Positions 55,418 through 62,655 of a stretch of DNA of 64,000 nucleotides are shown in pieces; within the stretch, counting starts at the first letter, position 1, and each line of letters opens with the position of its first letter. The DNA comes from CBDFLT01 sp965249225 (GTDB lineage: Bacteria; Chloroflexota; Dehalococcoidia; Lucifugimonadales; G963668185): NCBI GenBank assembly GCA_965249225.1, contig CBDFLT010000008.1, positions 186,001 to 250,000 of the forward strand, given 5' to 3'. A program made the translations under genes and the position numbers. The notes under the pieces were generated by a model. That model did no database searches. It saw nothing but the letters and a program-made list of their open reading frames with translations, and was not told the DNA's origin.

Positions 55418-55820
55418 CGATGGCAATTTGTTTGTGGCCGGGTTTCTCGCAGGTGGGATTATAGGGGCCGTAGTGGGCATTTTGATAGCACCGAAGTCGG
55501 GCGCCGATACGCGGACGGAGCTTGCGGAACGCAGTGAGATGTGGCGGACCCGGGCGGAGGAGTTGGCCGCCATGGTTCGTGAGCGAGTTGGGCCTGCGGC
55601 CGAGGCCGTGCGCGAGAGGGTTGCTCCCGCGGCCGAGGCCGTGCGCGAGAGAGTTGCTCCCGCGGCCGACGCTGTGCGCGAGAAGGTTGGACCTGTCATT
55701 GAGCAGGTGAGCGCCAGGCTCGGCCAGAGCGGAGATGCTACAAAAGAGGCCGAGGAAGTCGTGGAGGCTGCGGCCTCCGAGTCCTCTGGAGATGGCGCCA
55801 GCCCGCAGAAGAAAGCATAG
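55404..55820 (+). CDS. YtxH domain-containing protein with internal repeats
   Basis: 138 residues. An N-terminal membrane helix with glycine zipper (FVAGFLAGGIIGAVVGILIA) leads into the YtxH signature PKSGADTRTEL. The rest is a long helix with three repeats of an 11-residue unit (VGPAAEAVRER / VAPAAEAVRER / VAPAADAVREK) followed by an acidic tail. Likely a cell-envelope stress protein. AAGG precedes ATG 55404. A terminator follows at 55936. Confidence 0.85.
   Translation: MARSDDGNLFVAGFLAGGIIGAVVGILIAPKSGADTRTELAERSEMWRTRAEELAAMVRERVGPAAEAVRERVAPAAEAVRERVAPAADAVREKVGPVIEQVSARLGQSGDATKEAEEVVEAAASESSGDGASPQKKA
55587..55685 (+). repeat. Three tandem 33-base repeats in the ytxH-like gene
   Basis: Units at 55587-55619, 55620-55652 and 55653-55685 share GCGGCCGAGGCCGTGCGCGA with few changes. 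They keep the frame and encode 11-residue helical repeats. Copy number could vary by slippage. Confidence 0.9.
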
Positions 55821-55935
55821 CCGGAGCCAGATCCCGGCGGCGACGTAGTAGGGCGAGCAGTGGACTAAGTCAAGGCTGACAAGGGACCGGAGTCAGCGTG
55901 TGTCCGCTGGCTCACGCATAAGGCCCGTGCAAACG

Positions 55936-55970
55936 GGGCCCATTGGAGCGATCCATGGGCCCTTTGTGTT
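55936..55970 (+). terminator. Terminator after the ytxH-like gene
   Basis: GGGCCCAT pairs with ATGGGCCC around an 11-base loop and is followed by TTTGTGTT. It sits in the convergent gap with pheA and ends the rightward operon. Confidence 0.75.
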
Positions 55971-56023
55971 GGAAGTCAGAGGTAACTCCAACAAGTCTTA
56001 CCACAGGCGTGCTGCGTTAAAGC

Positions 56024-56878
56024 TCATCCCGCCTGCGCGCTGGGCGGCAAGGGCTGACTGTACCGCGGATAAGAGCCGAAAACTTTGAACATGGATACCT
56101 TGGTCTTGACCAGGTCCATCGCTTCCTGCACGATGCGGTCTTGTCTGTGGCCCTCTAGATCAATCAGGAAAAAGTAGCGCCCCAGGCTCTTCTTGGTTGG
56201 GCGAGATTCCACTTTGGCCAGGTTGATCTGTCGGTTGGCGAACTCCCCTAGCGCTCCGAAGAGAATCCCCGGCGCGTCTTCGTCGAAAGAGATGCAGAGA
56301 GAGGTCTTGTCGACACCGGTTCTAGGGTGGTCCGTCGTCGCCAGAATGACGAATCGTGTGACGTTGTTTGGGTCGTCTTCGATCCCCTGCGCCAGGATCG
56401 CCGTGCCATACAGTTCGGCGGCTCGCTCGTTGGCTACGGCTGCCGCCGCGCCCTGAGTCCTTTGCATCTCGTCCACCGCCGCGGAAGTGCTTAGAGAGGC
56501 TACCAACTGGGCCTCGGGGAGGCGTCGGGCCAGGAAAGTCCGGCATTGGGCCAGAGCCTGCGGATGAGAGTAAACAACCTCTATGTCTGCGATGTCGGCC
56601 CCTTTGCGGGCAAGCAAGCAGTGCTTGATAGGGAGCACCAGCTCGTTTCTTATAGACAGTCTTGAGTCGTGGATCAGGAGGTCCAACGTGTCTGTAACCG
56701 AACCCTCGAGGCTGTTCTCTATCGGCACCACGGCCTCGTCGGCACGCCCATTGTCTACCGCTGCTGCTGCGTCGGAGACCGAAGTAAACGGCACCAAATC
56801 AGCTTTGCCGTCGAACCGTGAGGCCGCCTGTTCGGTGAACGTACCGTGGGGCCCTAAGAACGCCAGACGTTTTGTCAT
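56024..56878 (-). CDS. pheA: Prephenate dehydratase
   Basis: Converts prephenate to phenylpyruvate. The 284-residue mono-functional form has FLGPHGTFTEQAA at the N-terminus, VVPIENSLEGSVTDTLDLL, HPQALAQCRTFL, the catalytic Thr-Arg-Phe in NNVTRFVILA near residue 175, and a C-terminal ACT domain with the phenylalanine-binding ESRPTKKSLGRYFFLIDLEG. Its ATG overlaps the stop of the upstream trkA-type gene by four bases, an unusual partner. Confidence 0.95.
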   Translation of the reverse strand: MTKRLAFLGPHGTFTEQAASRFDGKADLVPFTSVSDAAAAVDNGRADEAVVPIENSLEGSVTDTLDLLIHDSRLSIRNELVLPIKHCLLARKGADIADIEVVYSHPQALAQCRTFLARRLPEAQLVASLSTSAAVDEMQRTQGAAAAVANERAAELYGTAILAQGIEDDPNNVTRFVILATTDHPRTGVDKTSLCISFDEDAPGILFGALGEFANRQINLAKVESRPTKKSLGRYFFLIDLEGHRQDRIVQEAMDLVKTKVSMFKVFGSYPRYSQPLPPSAQAG

Positions 56879-57555
56879 CCAGCCTCTGCGAATTGCTGGG
56901 TGAACAGGTCCACCAGCTCTTCGTGGAATTTGGCGTCGGCTACTGCCAGGATCTCATCTTCTGCTTGGACGAGGGTTTCTTGTGTAGGGACTGAGGTGGT
57001 GCCATCCCTGCCGATCACAAGGGAGATAAGTGCGCCATCGGGCAGATCGATTTCAGAAATCGGTCGCCCGGCCATTCGAGACTCGCGGGGTATTCTGATC
57101 GATACCAGGGTTCTGCCGTTGTTCCCTGGCATAGCCATCAGATGCACTATTCCATCGATCGATAGATGCTCCTGGATCTGATTGACCACGAGCTCTGTGA
57201 CGTTGATGGCCGCCTCGATTCCAAGAAGACCGAACAACCGGGTGTGTTCGGGAAGATTGACAACCGATATGGTCCGCGGTGCGTTGAAGCGATGCCTTGC
57301 GATCTGGCAAGAGAGGATATTGTTTTCGTCGCTGCGGGTGGTGGCAATGAACACGTCGGCTCTGCTGACTCCGGCCTTCGCCTGCACGCCTACCTCGGTG
57401 CCGTCACCCAAAATCACTACGCTTCCGAGCTCGTCTTCCAGCGCCTCACACCGTGCCGGGTCCATCTCGATGACACCGACCTCATGACCGGCTGACACAA
57501 GTTGGCCGGCCAGCGACTTTCCGATTTGCCCCGAGCCGACTATTACTATAAACAT
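56875..57555 (-). CDS. TrkA-type potassium channel regulator (RCK, N and C domains)
   Basis: 226 residues. RCK-N Rossmann fold: FIVIVGSGQIGKSLAGQLVS, acidic strand end VIEMD, GDGTEVGVQAKAG, FIATTRSDENNIL. RCK-C from about residue 140 (RMAGRPISEIDLPDGALISL). Gates a Trk/Ktr channel in response to nucleotides. It lies between the 147-residue TrkA-N gene (seven bases upstream) and pheA. Confidence 0.9.
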   Translation of the reverse strand: MFIVIVGSGQIGKSLAGQLVSAGHEVGVIEMDPARCEALEDELGSVVILGDGTEVGVQAKAGVSRADVFIATTRSDENNILSCQIARHRFNAPRTISVVNLPEHTRLFGLLGIEAAINVTELVVNQIQEHLSIDGIVHLMAMPGNNGRTLVSIRIPRESRMAGRPISEIDLPDGALISLVIGRDGTTSVPTQETLVQAEDEILAVADAKFHEELVDLFTQQFAEAG

Positions 57556-57562
57556 CTAGGGT

Positions 57563-58006
57563 CTATTCGCTAGTAGCCTGAACTACCATGTCTCGGGCCA
57601 GGGTGGTGCCACTGATCGCGACAAGGCCCAAATCATTGTACATCTTCTGCCTCGCTGGGTCATCCATGCGACAGATTACTTTAGGAACTTCGAAGACCTG
57701 ACTGGCCAGCTGGGCCCCCAGGGCGTTCCGGGCATCCAGGCCGGAGACCGCGATAAAAATAGCAGCATCCTCAATGCCGGCTTTTCTCAGGTCTCCGCTG
57801 AGAGTCCCGTCGCCGATTATGGGGATGATTTGCTGGTCTGAAATACGGCCCTGGGGAAGCACCTCAAATGACGTGGCATGAGGGTCCAAGATATGTACGG
57901 TGTGCCCCAGTTCCGCAAGAGCGACGGCGATCGATGCTCCCAGGTCACCGCAACCCATGATGACTGAGTGCTTATGTTCCGTACCGGTCTGATTGAGCTG
58001 GAGCAT
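57563..58006 (-). CDS. TrkA-N domain protein without RCK-C
   Basis: 147 residues forming only the nucleotide-binding RCK-N domain: VIMGCGDLGASIAVALAELG, HILDPHATSFEVLP, IIGDGTLSGDLRKAG, FIAVSGLDARNALGAQLA. The usual C-terminal ligand domain is missing; the gene stops cleanly seven bases before the next TrkA-type gene. Together the two products look like the two halves of a duplicated TrkA. Confidence 0.85.
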   Translation of the reverse strand: MLQLNQTGTEHKHSVIMGCGDLGASIAVALAELGHTVHILDPHATSFEVLPQGRISDQQIIPIIGDGTLSGDLRKAGIEDAAIFIAVSGLDARNALGAQLASQVFEVPKVICRMDDPARQKMYNDLGLVAISGTTLARDMVVQATSE

Positions 58007-58216
58007 TGTCGCCTCTGTCGCTCAACAGCGGAGCGCCCTGAAAAGTGAAGTTAGGAGTCAGTGGTAGTGGTGGTCTGGAATCCATTCAGAGTTCCTAGTT
58101 GCCCCTGCGTTAGCACCCAGCCCCCCGAACCGGTTGTTCCCGTCCATCAGCCGCTGGCTGCGTTCGGTCCTGCCGTAGACCGGGCACCTCGCCGGCAGAA
58201 CTCCTTGTGACTGCTT

Positions 58217-58672
58217 CTAGGCTTCGATGCCATTGCCTCGAGAGCTGCTGGAAACCGAGTCGCGCCAGAGTATTACCCTGCACGGCGCGTGTTTCAAAAT
58301 GTAGGGAACGGCGCGCCCCAGGTAAAATGAGCCGTACTGCTCCCGGTAGGGCGTCCCGAGAATTATGGCGTCAACCTGCTTGTCCACCGCCTCCTGAACG
58401 ACGGCGTACCCGACCTGGCGCGATTGGAGCAGCTCGGCGTGGGGCTCGCACTTGTACTGCTTAGCCACTTCCTCCATCTGCGTCAGGACTTCCTCTCCTT
58501 TGGCCGTGGCCGGAGCTACCTCGGCGTCTATGGGATGACCTCTCTCCACCTCTATGACGAACAGGATGTACAGCCTCCCTTTAGGTGGTTTGAGCAGCTC
58601 GCAGGCTAACCTAACCGCGTCATCGTCGGCGCTGTTTCCCCTGACCGCAACCAGGGCTGACGACAGTCCCAT
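58217..58672 (-). CDS. Universal stress protein (UspA) family
   Basis: 151 residues. The Usp fold is visible (ALVAVRGNSADDDAVRLACE, YILFVIEVERG, DAIILGTPYREQYGSFYLGR then AVPYILKHAPCRVILW). The ATP loop G-x2-G-x9-G-S/T is altered (GTPYREQYGSFYLG), so it probably belongs to the group that does not bind ATP well. It sits inside the potassium-uptake cluster and has its own promoter. Confidence 0.85.
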   Translation of the reverse strand: MGLSSALVAVRGNSADDDAVRLACELLKPPKGRLYILFVIEVERGHPIDAEVAPATAKGEEVLTQMEEVAKQYKCEPHAELLQSRQVGYAVVQEAVDKQVDAIILGTPYREQYGSFYLGRAVPYILKHAPCRVILWRDSVSSSSRGNGIEA

Positions 58673-58720
58673 ATTGGAAATTCTCCGTTAGGGCGAATAG
58701 CCTCCAGATTTATCAGAGAA

Positions 58721-58749
58721 ATATTAGACTTTGTTTAATCAAAATGCAA
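58721..58749 (-). promoter_or_regulatory. Promoter of the usp gene
   Basis: Minus-strand TTGCAT (58749-58744), a 17-base spacer and TAATAT (58726-58721), 49 bases before ATG 58672. It probably drives usp and perhaps the downstream trkA-type genes. Confidence 0.65.
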
Positions 58750-58842
58750 GCTGGCTTTCTGGGATGCTGTACCGCTCGGGTTCCTCTCGTGTCGAGAATG
58801 GTCCCCGTGCTCGTCGGTCGTGGGGCGTTCCGTGCTGGCGAG

Positions 58843-59499
58843 CTACGCCTCCAGTTTCTCCAGGAGCTCGTCTCGACCCGCGACTATGAGCTGGTCTCCT
58901 GACTGAACCCGATCGTCGGTATCTGGGTTAAGGGTGATATCCTTGCCCCTCTTGATGGCCAGCACCGCGAGGCCGTAACGGTCTCGCGGACTCGAAAATC
59001 CAACCTCTTTGAGGCTCATGTTTACGAACCGGGCGGGTGCTCGCATCTTGCTGATCCCAAAGTTGCCCGCCACCTCCAGGTACTCCTGTACGTCGGGGTT
59101 GAACAGGTTGTGTGCCAGGCGTACCCCCATTTCCGTCTCCGCGTGAATTACTTTGTCTATGCCAATGAGCTCCAGCGTATTGGCATGAAGCTCGTTGTAG
59201 GCCCTTGAGACCACATAAGGGAGCCCCAGGGTCTTGAGCAGCACCGAGGCCATTATGCTGGAAACGAGGTCAGAGCCGATGGCCACTACCGCGGCATGGT
59301 ACTCGGCGATTCCCAGCTCCCGGAGGACGGCTTCATTCGTGCCATTGCCGGTGACCGGATAGGTCACCTGCCCCATGATGCTTTGGACCCGTTCTTCGTC
59401 CACGTCCATGGCCAGAACATCGTGGCCTAAGTTGTATAGGGCCCTTGCCGTGCTTGAGCCGAAGCGGCCGAGTCCTATTACCACCACCTGCTTTTTCAT
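58843..59499 (-). CDS. ktrA: KtrA/TrkA potassium uptake regulatory subunit
   Basis: 218 residues. RCK-N motif VVIGLGRFGSSTARALYNLG, DVDEERVQ, the TNEAVLRELGI segment and VVAIGSDLVSSIMASVLLK. The RCK-C domain from residue 135 ends QSGDQLIVAGRDELLEKLE. It lies 120 bases downstream of the channel gene trkH and is the likely cytoplasmic gating ring for it. Confidence 0.92.
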   Translation of the reverse strand: MKKQVVVIGLGRFGSSTARALYNLGHDVLAMDVDEERVQSIMGQVTYPVTGNGTNEAVLRELGIAEYHAAVVAIGSDLVSSIMASVLLKTLGLPYVVSRAYNELHANTLELIGIDKVIHAETEMGVRLAHNLFNPDVQEYLEVAGNFGISKMRAPARFVNMSLKEVGFSSPRDRYGLAVLAIKRGKDITLNPDTDDRVQSGDQLIVAGRDELLEKLEA

Positions 59500-59619
59500 C
59501 TTCTATTCCCCGAAATAACAGCGTTGTTCATGTGCCCAAAGTTGAATGGGGCATGCGGGGGAAGCCTCGCCTCTCTCCCACCTCGAAGGGACTGCCTTTC
59601 CGACGATACCCTCGTAAAA

Positions 59620-60987
59620 TCACCCTATTGTAACCCGTTCTTGAGCGTACCGGTAGGTGTCCTGATCGCCCCGGGCGATCATTGCTAGGCCTATTGTCAA
59701 CGGGCCGATCCTTCCAATAAACATCGTCACTATAAGTATCAGGTGGCCCCAATTGGATAAGTCCGGAGTTAATCCGGTGCTGAGTCCCACCGTGCCGAAG
59801 GCCGACATGCTCTCGAAGAACAGGTCGCTGAAGGGGAATGCATCTTCTGCGAAAGTTAGGAGCAGGGCTACGAAGAACACGAAGGCCGTGGCTACCGCGC
59901 CAATGGTCATTGCGCGCTGCACCTGCGTCTGTGGTATCTCGCGGCCGAAGGCCGAGGCGCGGGTGCTGCCGCGCATTGTGGATAGAATGGCTACGAGGAC
60001 CACTGCGAACGTATTAATCTTGATCCCCCCCGCGACTGATGCCGAAGCCCCGCCGATGAACATGAGACTGGTGAAAAAGAAATTGGTGTGCTGTTCTGTC
60101 TCCCCATAGCTGACCGTGGAGAAGCCCGCGGTTCGGCCGCTGGTCGACTCAAAGAACGATGTCAGCAGCTTGTCCCCTACATGTAGGGGGCCGAGGGTGT
60201 TGGGGTTGTCGTACTCCGAGGCGAGAAAGACAAGTGTGCCGCCAATAATTAGCACGGCCGTAAGGGTCAACACCAGCTTTGTGGTGAGCGACAGCAGCTT
60301 GAACCTGCGAACTCGTATGATGTCTATAATTACCCAGTAGCTAAGCGCTCCTAGGATGATTAGCGCCGCCATAATCCCTAGGGCCGCCACGTCGGTATTC
60401 AGTGCGGATAGGCTTTTGGAATCTTCGAGGACCACGAACCCTGCGTTGTTGAAGCCTGACACCGTGTGGAATACGGCCTGCCAGACGGCTTCCGCGGGCG
60501 AGTACAAGAAGGAGAACCTGATGAATAGCGCGATGAAGCCGGCTATCTGGATGCCCACTGCCACGAGCACGATCCGCACCGTGATGCGGACCAGGCCGCC
60601 AAGCTGGTTGACACCCAGGCTTTCCCTCACCAGGAGCTGCTGCGAGAGCGTTACCCGCTGACCAACGAGGATAAGCAGGAAGGTCGCCAGGCTCATAAAT
60701 CCCAGGCCACCGACGAACATCAAGGCGAGAATGATTACCTGGCCTGTGCGGGTCCAGTAGGTAGCGGTGTCCTGCACCACCAGGCCGGTAACTGTAACGG
60801 CCGAGGTGGCGGTGAAGAGGGCGTCGATGGCCGGGGTCACCCCTCCTGCGTGGTGGGTGAAGGGTAATAGCAACAGCAGGGTGCCCACCGTGATCAGGCC
60901 GGCGAACGCGAAAACCAGCATCAGCGGAGAGGCGAATATCCTTGATGGCACCCGGCTGGTAGGTAGAGTCAACCGGACGGGGACCAT
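59620..60987 (-). CDS. TrkH/KtrB potassium transporter membrane subunit
   Basis: A 455-residue cation transporter of four M1-P-M2 repeats. The filter glycines appear in SAVTVTGLVVQD, HTVSGFNNAGFVV, ESTSGRTAGFSTVS and ESMSAFGTVGLSTG. The short N-terminus and length fit the KtrB group. Forms a potassium/sodium uptake system with the RCK proteins downstream. A TATAAT is present upstream at 61145-61150 on the minus strand, without a clear -35. Confidence 0.94.
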   Translation of the reverse strand: MVPVRLTLPTSRVPSRIFASPLMLVFAFAGLITVGTLLLLLPFTHHAGGVTPAIDALFTATSAVTVTGLVVQDTATYWTRTGQVIILALMFVGGLGFMSLATFLLILVGQRVTLSQQLLVRESLGVNQLGGLVRITVRIVLVAVGIQIAGFIALFIRFSFLYSPAEAVWQAVFHTVSGFNNAGFVVLEDSKSLSALNTDVAALGIMAALIILGALSYWVIIDIIRVRRFKLLSLTTKLVLTLTAVLIIGGTLVFLASEYDNPNTLGPLHVGDKLLTSFFESTSGRTAGFSTVSYGETEQHTNFFFTSLMFIGGASASVAGGIKINTFAVVLVAILSTMRGSTRASAFGREIPQTQVQRAMTIGAVATAFVFFVALLLTFAEDAFPFSDLFFESMSAFGTVGLSTGLTPDLSNWGHLILIVTMFIGRIGPLTIGLAMIARGDQDTYRYAQERVTIG

Positions 60988-61390
60988 CGCCTCTTCACGA
61001 GGGTGGCGGACTACTCTGTCGGCGGGCTTAGGCCTCCAGATTTCTCAAAACCCCTTGGCCGTCCCTCGTCGGACATGAGTAGCCGGGCCCACGGCCCAGC
61101 TACTCCGTCTCTTCATTCCTGACGGTACGGCGCAAAATCCACCTCATTATACATACGCATTACGTGTCGAGTAGAGGCGGGGGTCGTGATGTTGGACTTT
61201 CCGTTCGCATGATTCGCGACCTTTTTGGGAGGCCTCGACCGCGGTTTGTAATAGGGTGGGCTCCTCAGCCATCAACGGACGAGTTTGCGGCCGCGCCGTT
61301 GACGTACATAGGCGGCTTTGCTAGGCTTGCGCCGCAGTGGGTTGCTCTTCAAATGATGGACTTTGAATCTCCGGGCGTAGCCATCAGCAT
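60988..61390 (+). other. 400-base intergenic region between trkH and the epimerase gene
   Basis: Divergent control region. A 76-codon open frame at 61164-61394 overlaps the epimerase start by four bases, but its composition and lack of known motifs do not support a gene. No RNA or repeat was recognised. Confidence 0.4.
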
Positions 61391-62353
61391 ATGAAGGTAC
61401 TGGTCACAGGAGGCGCCGGATTTATCGCCTCCCACATTGTAGACACACTATTGTCCGAGGGTCACAGCGTCTCGGTGGTGGACGACTTGTCGACAGGCAG
61501 CGCCGAGAACCTGAACCCGGCCGCGCGTCTATACGAGGTGAGCATCACCGACCACGAGGCGCTGGCCGACGTCTTTCATCGTGAACGCCCGGACTTGGTG
61601 AACCACCATGCGGCCCAGACCGACGTTCGGCGCTCCGTGGCTGACCCAGCCTTCGATGCGCGGGTTAATGTGGTTGGCTCCCTTAACCTCCTGCGGCTCT
61701 GTGTCGAGTACTCCATTACCAGGATACTGTTCCCATCCTCCTGCGCCGTGTATCCCGAGCCGCGCCACGTTCCGATGGATGAGTCCCACCCGATCGGGCC
61801 TCAGTCGGCCTACGGCGTGGCCAAGTACACCGTAGAGAACTACCTGCGGCTCTACGCCGATGTCCACGGTCTCCGGTACAAGGCGCTCCGTTACGGCAAC
61901 GTCTGCGGGCCGAGGCAGAACCCGAAGGGCGAGGCGGGGGTCGTCGCCATCTTCGCCGGCCAGCTTCTGGCTGGCGCTCGGCCCACGATATACGGCGACG
62001 GCTCCAAGACGCGTGACTACGTAGCCGTGGAAGATATCGTTCGAGCTAACATACTGGCGATGGGGGACACGGGCGACGACGAGGTTTACAACCTGTCGCG
62101 GGGAATCGAGGTGACCGATCTGGAGATATACGAGGCCGTCAGGGAGGCCGTTGGCGTCGATGTCCGTCCGGCGTATGCGCCCCAACGCCCCGGCGAGGCC
62201 GGCAGGGTGATCTTGGACTGCTCCAAAGTGAAACGGCTTCTCGGATGGGATTCCGCTATCGGGCTGGCCGACGCCGTGAAGCGGACCGTCGAGCATATAC
62301 GCCGACAGGGGCATCATCAGGCGGAGGCAAAGACGAAATCCCGCAGGACCTAG
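61391..62353 (+). CDS. NAD-dependent epimerase (UDP-glucose 4-epimerase-like)
   Basis: A 320-residue extended short-chain dehydrogenase. Glycine motif VTGGAGFIASHIVD, VVDDLSTG, HHAAQTDVRRSVADP, the active-site serine region FPSSCAVYPEP, and YGVAKYTVENY with catalytic Tyr and Lys. The C-terminal GDGSKTRDYVAVEDIV is typical of GalE-like nucleotide-sugar epimerases. ATG 61391 has no clear ribosome site. The tail is basic (HHQAEAKTKSRRT). Confidence 0.92.
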   Translation: MKVLVTGGAGFIASHIVDTLLSEGHSVSVVDDLSTGSAENLNPAARLYEVSITDHEALADVFHRERPDLVNHHAAQTDVRRSVADPAFDARVNVVGSLNLLRLCVEYSITRILFPSSCAVYPEPRHVPMDESHPIGPQSAYGVAKYTVENYLRLYADVHGLRYKALRYGNVCGPRQNPKGEAGVVAIFAGQLLAGARPTIYGDGSKTRDYVAVEDIVRANILAMGDTGDDEVYNLSRGIEVTDLEIYEAVREAVGVDVRPAYAPQRPGEAGRVILDCSKVKRLLGWDSAIGLADAVKRTVEHIRRQGHHQAEAKTKSRRT

Positions 62354-62507
62354 CCGCCTTTTGAGCGGAGGTGATTTCTTTCGTGGATGCCCTGAGTCAG
62401 TAGGGTGGAGCGCTGTAGAACCCGGCCCAGGCGGGCTTTCAGGTTGCATCCCTCACGTTAAAAGAGTGGGAGAGGTGTTGAAGTAGGTTCTAGAAGCCAA
62501 TTAGGTA

Positions 62508-62535
62508 TTGACATTTATGAGATGCTTAATATAAC
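62508..62535 (+). promoter_or_regulatory. Promoter of the secreted-protein gene
   Basis: TTGACA, a 16-base spacer and TATAAC in an AT-rich gap, 121 bases before ATG 62656. A perfect -35 suggests strong expression. The rest of the 62354-62655 gap holds nothing recognisable. Confidence 0.7.
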
Positions 62536-62655
62536 CTGCCCTTTGGGGCCGGTGGGTCGGCAGTCTCCAAGTGCGTCATTAAGGTCGTTCATGCTCGGCG
62601 AACTTAGCAGCCCATTGGTCCTTCTCATGAGGGGCTGGCCTCAAGGCAGGTGATA

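Noticed and set aside
55821..55935. tRNA-like or small RNA fold before the terminator
   Set aside because: Short stems only; no cloverleaf, anticodon arm or CCA could be built.
61164..61394. 76-codon frame ending on the epimerase start codon
   Set aside because: No motif, no ribosome site, proline/arginine-rich; the overlap is probably chance.
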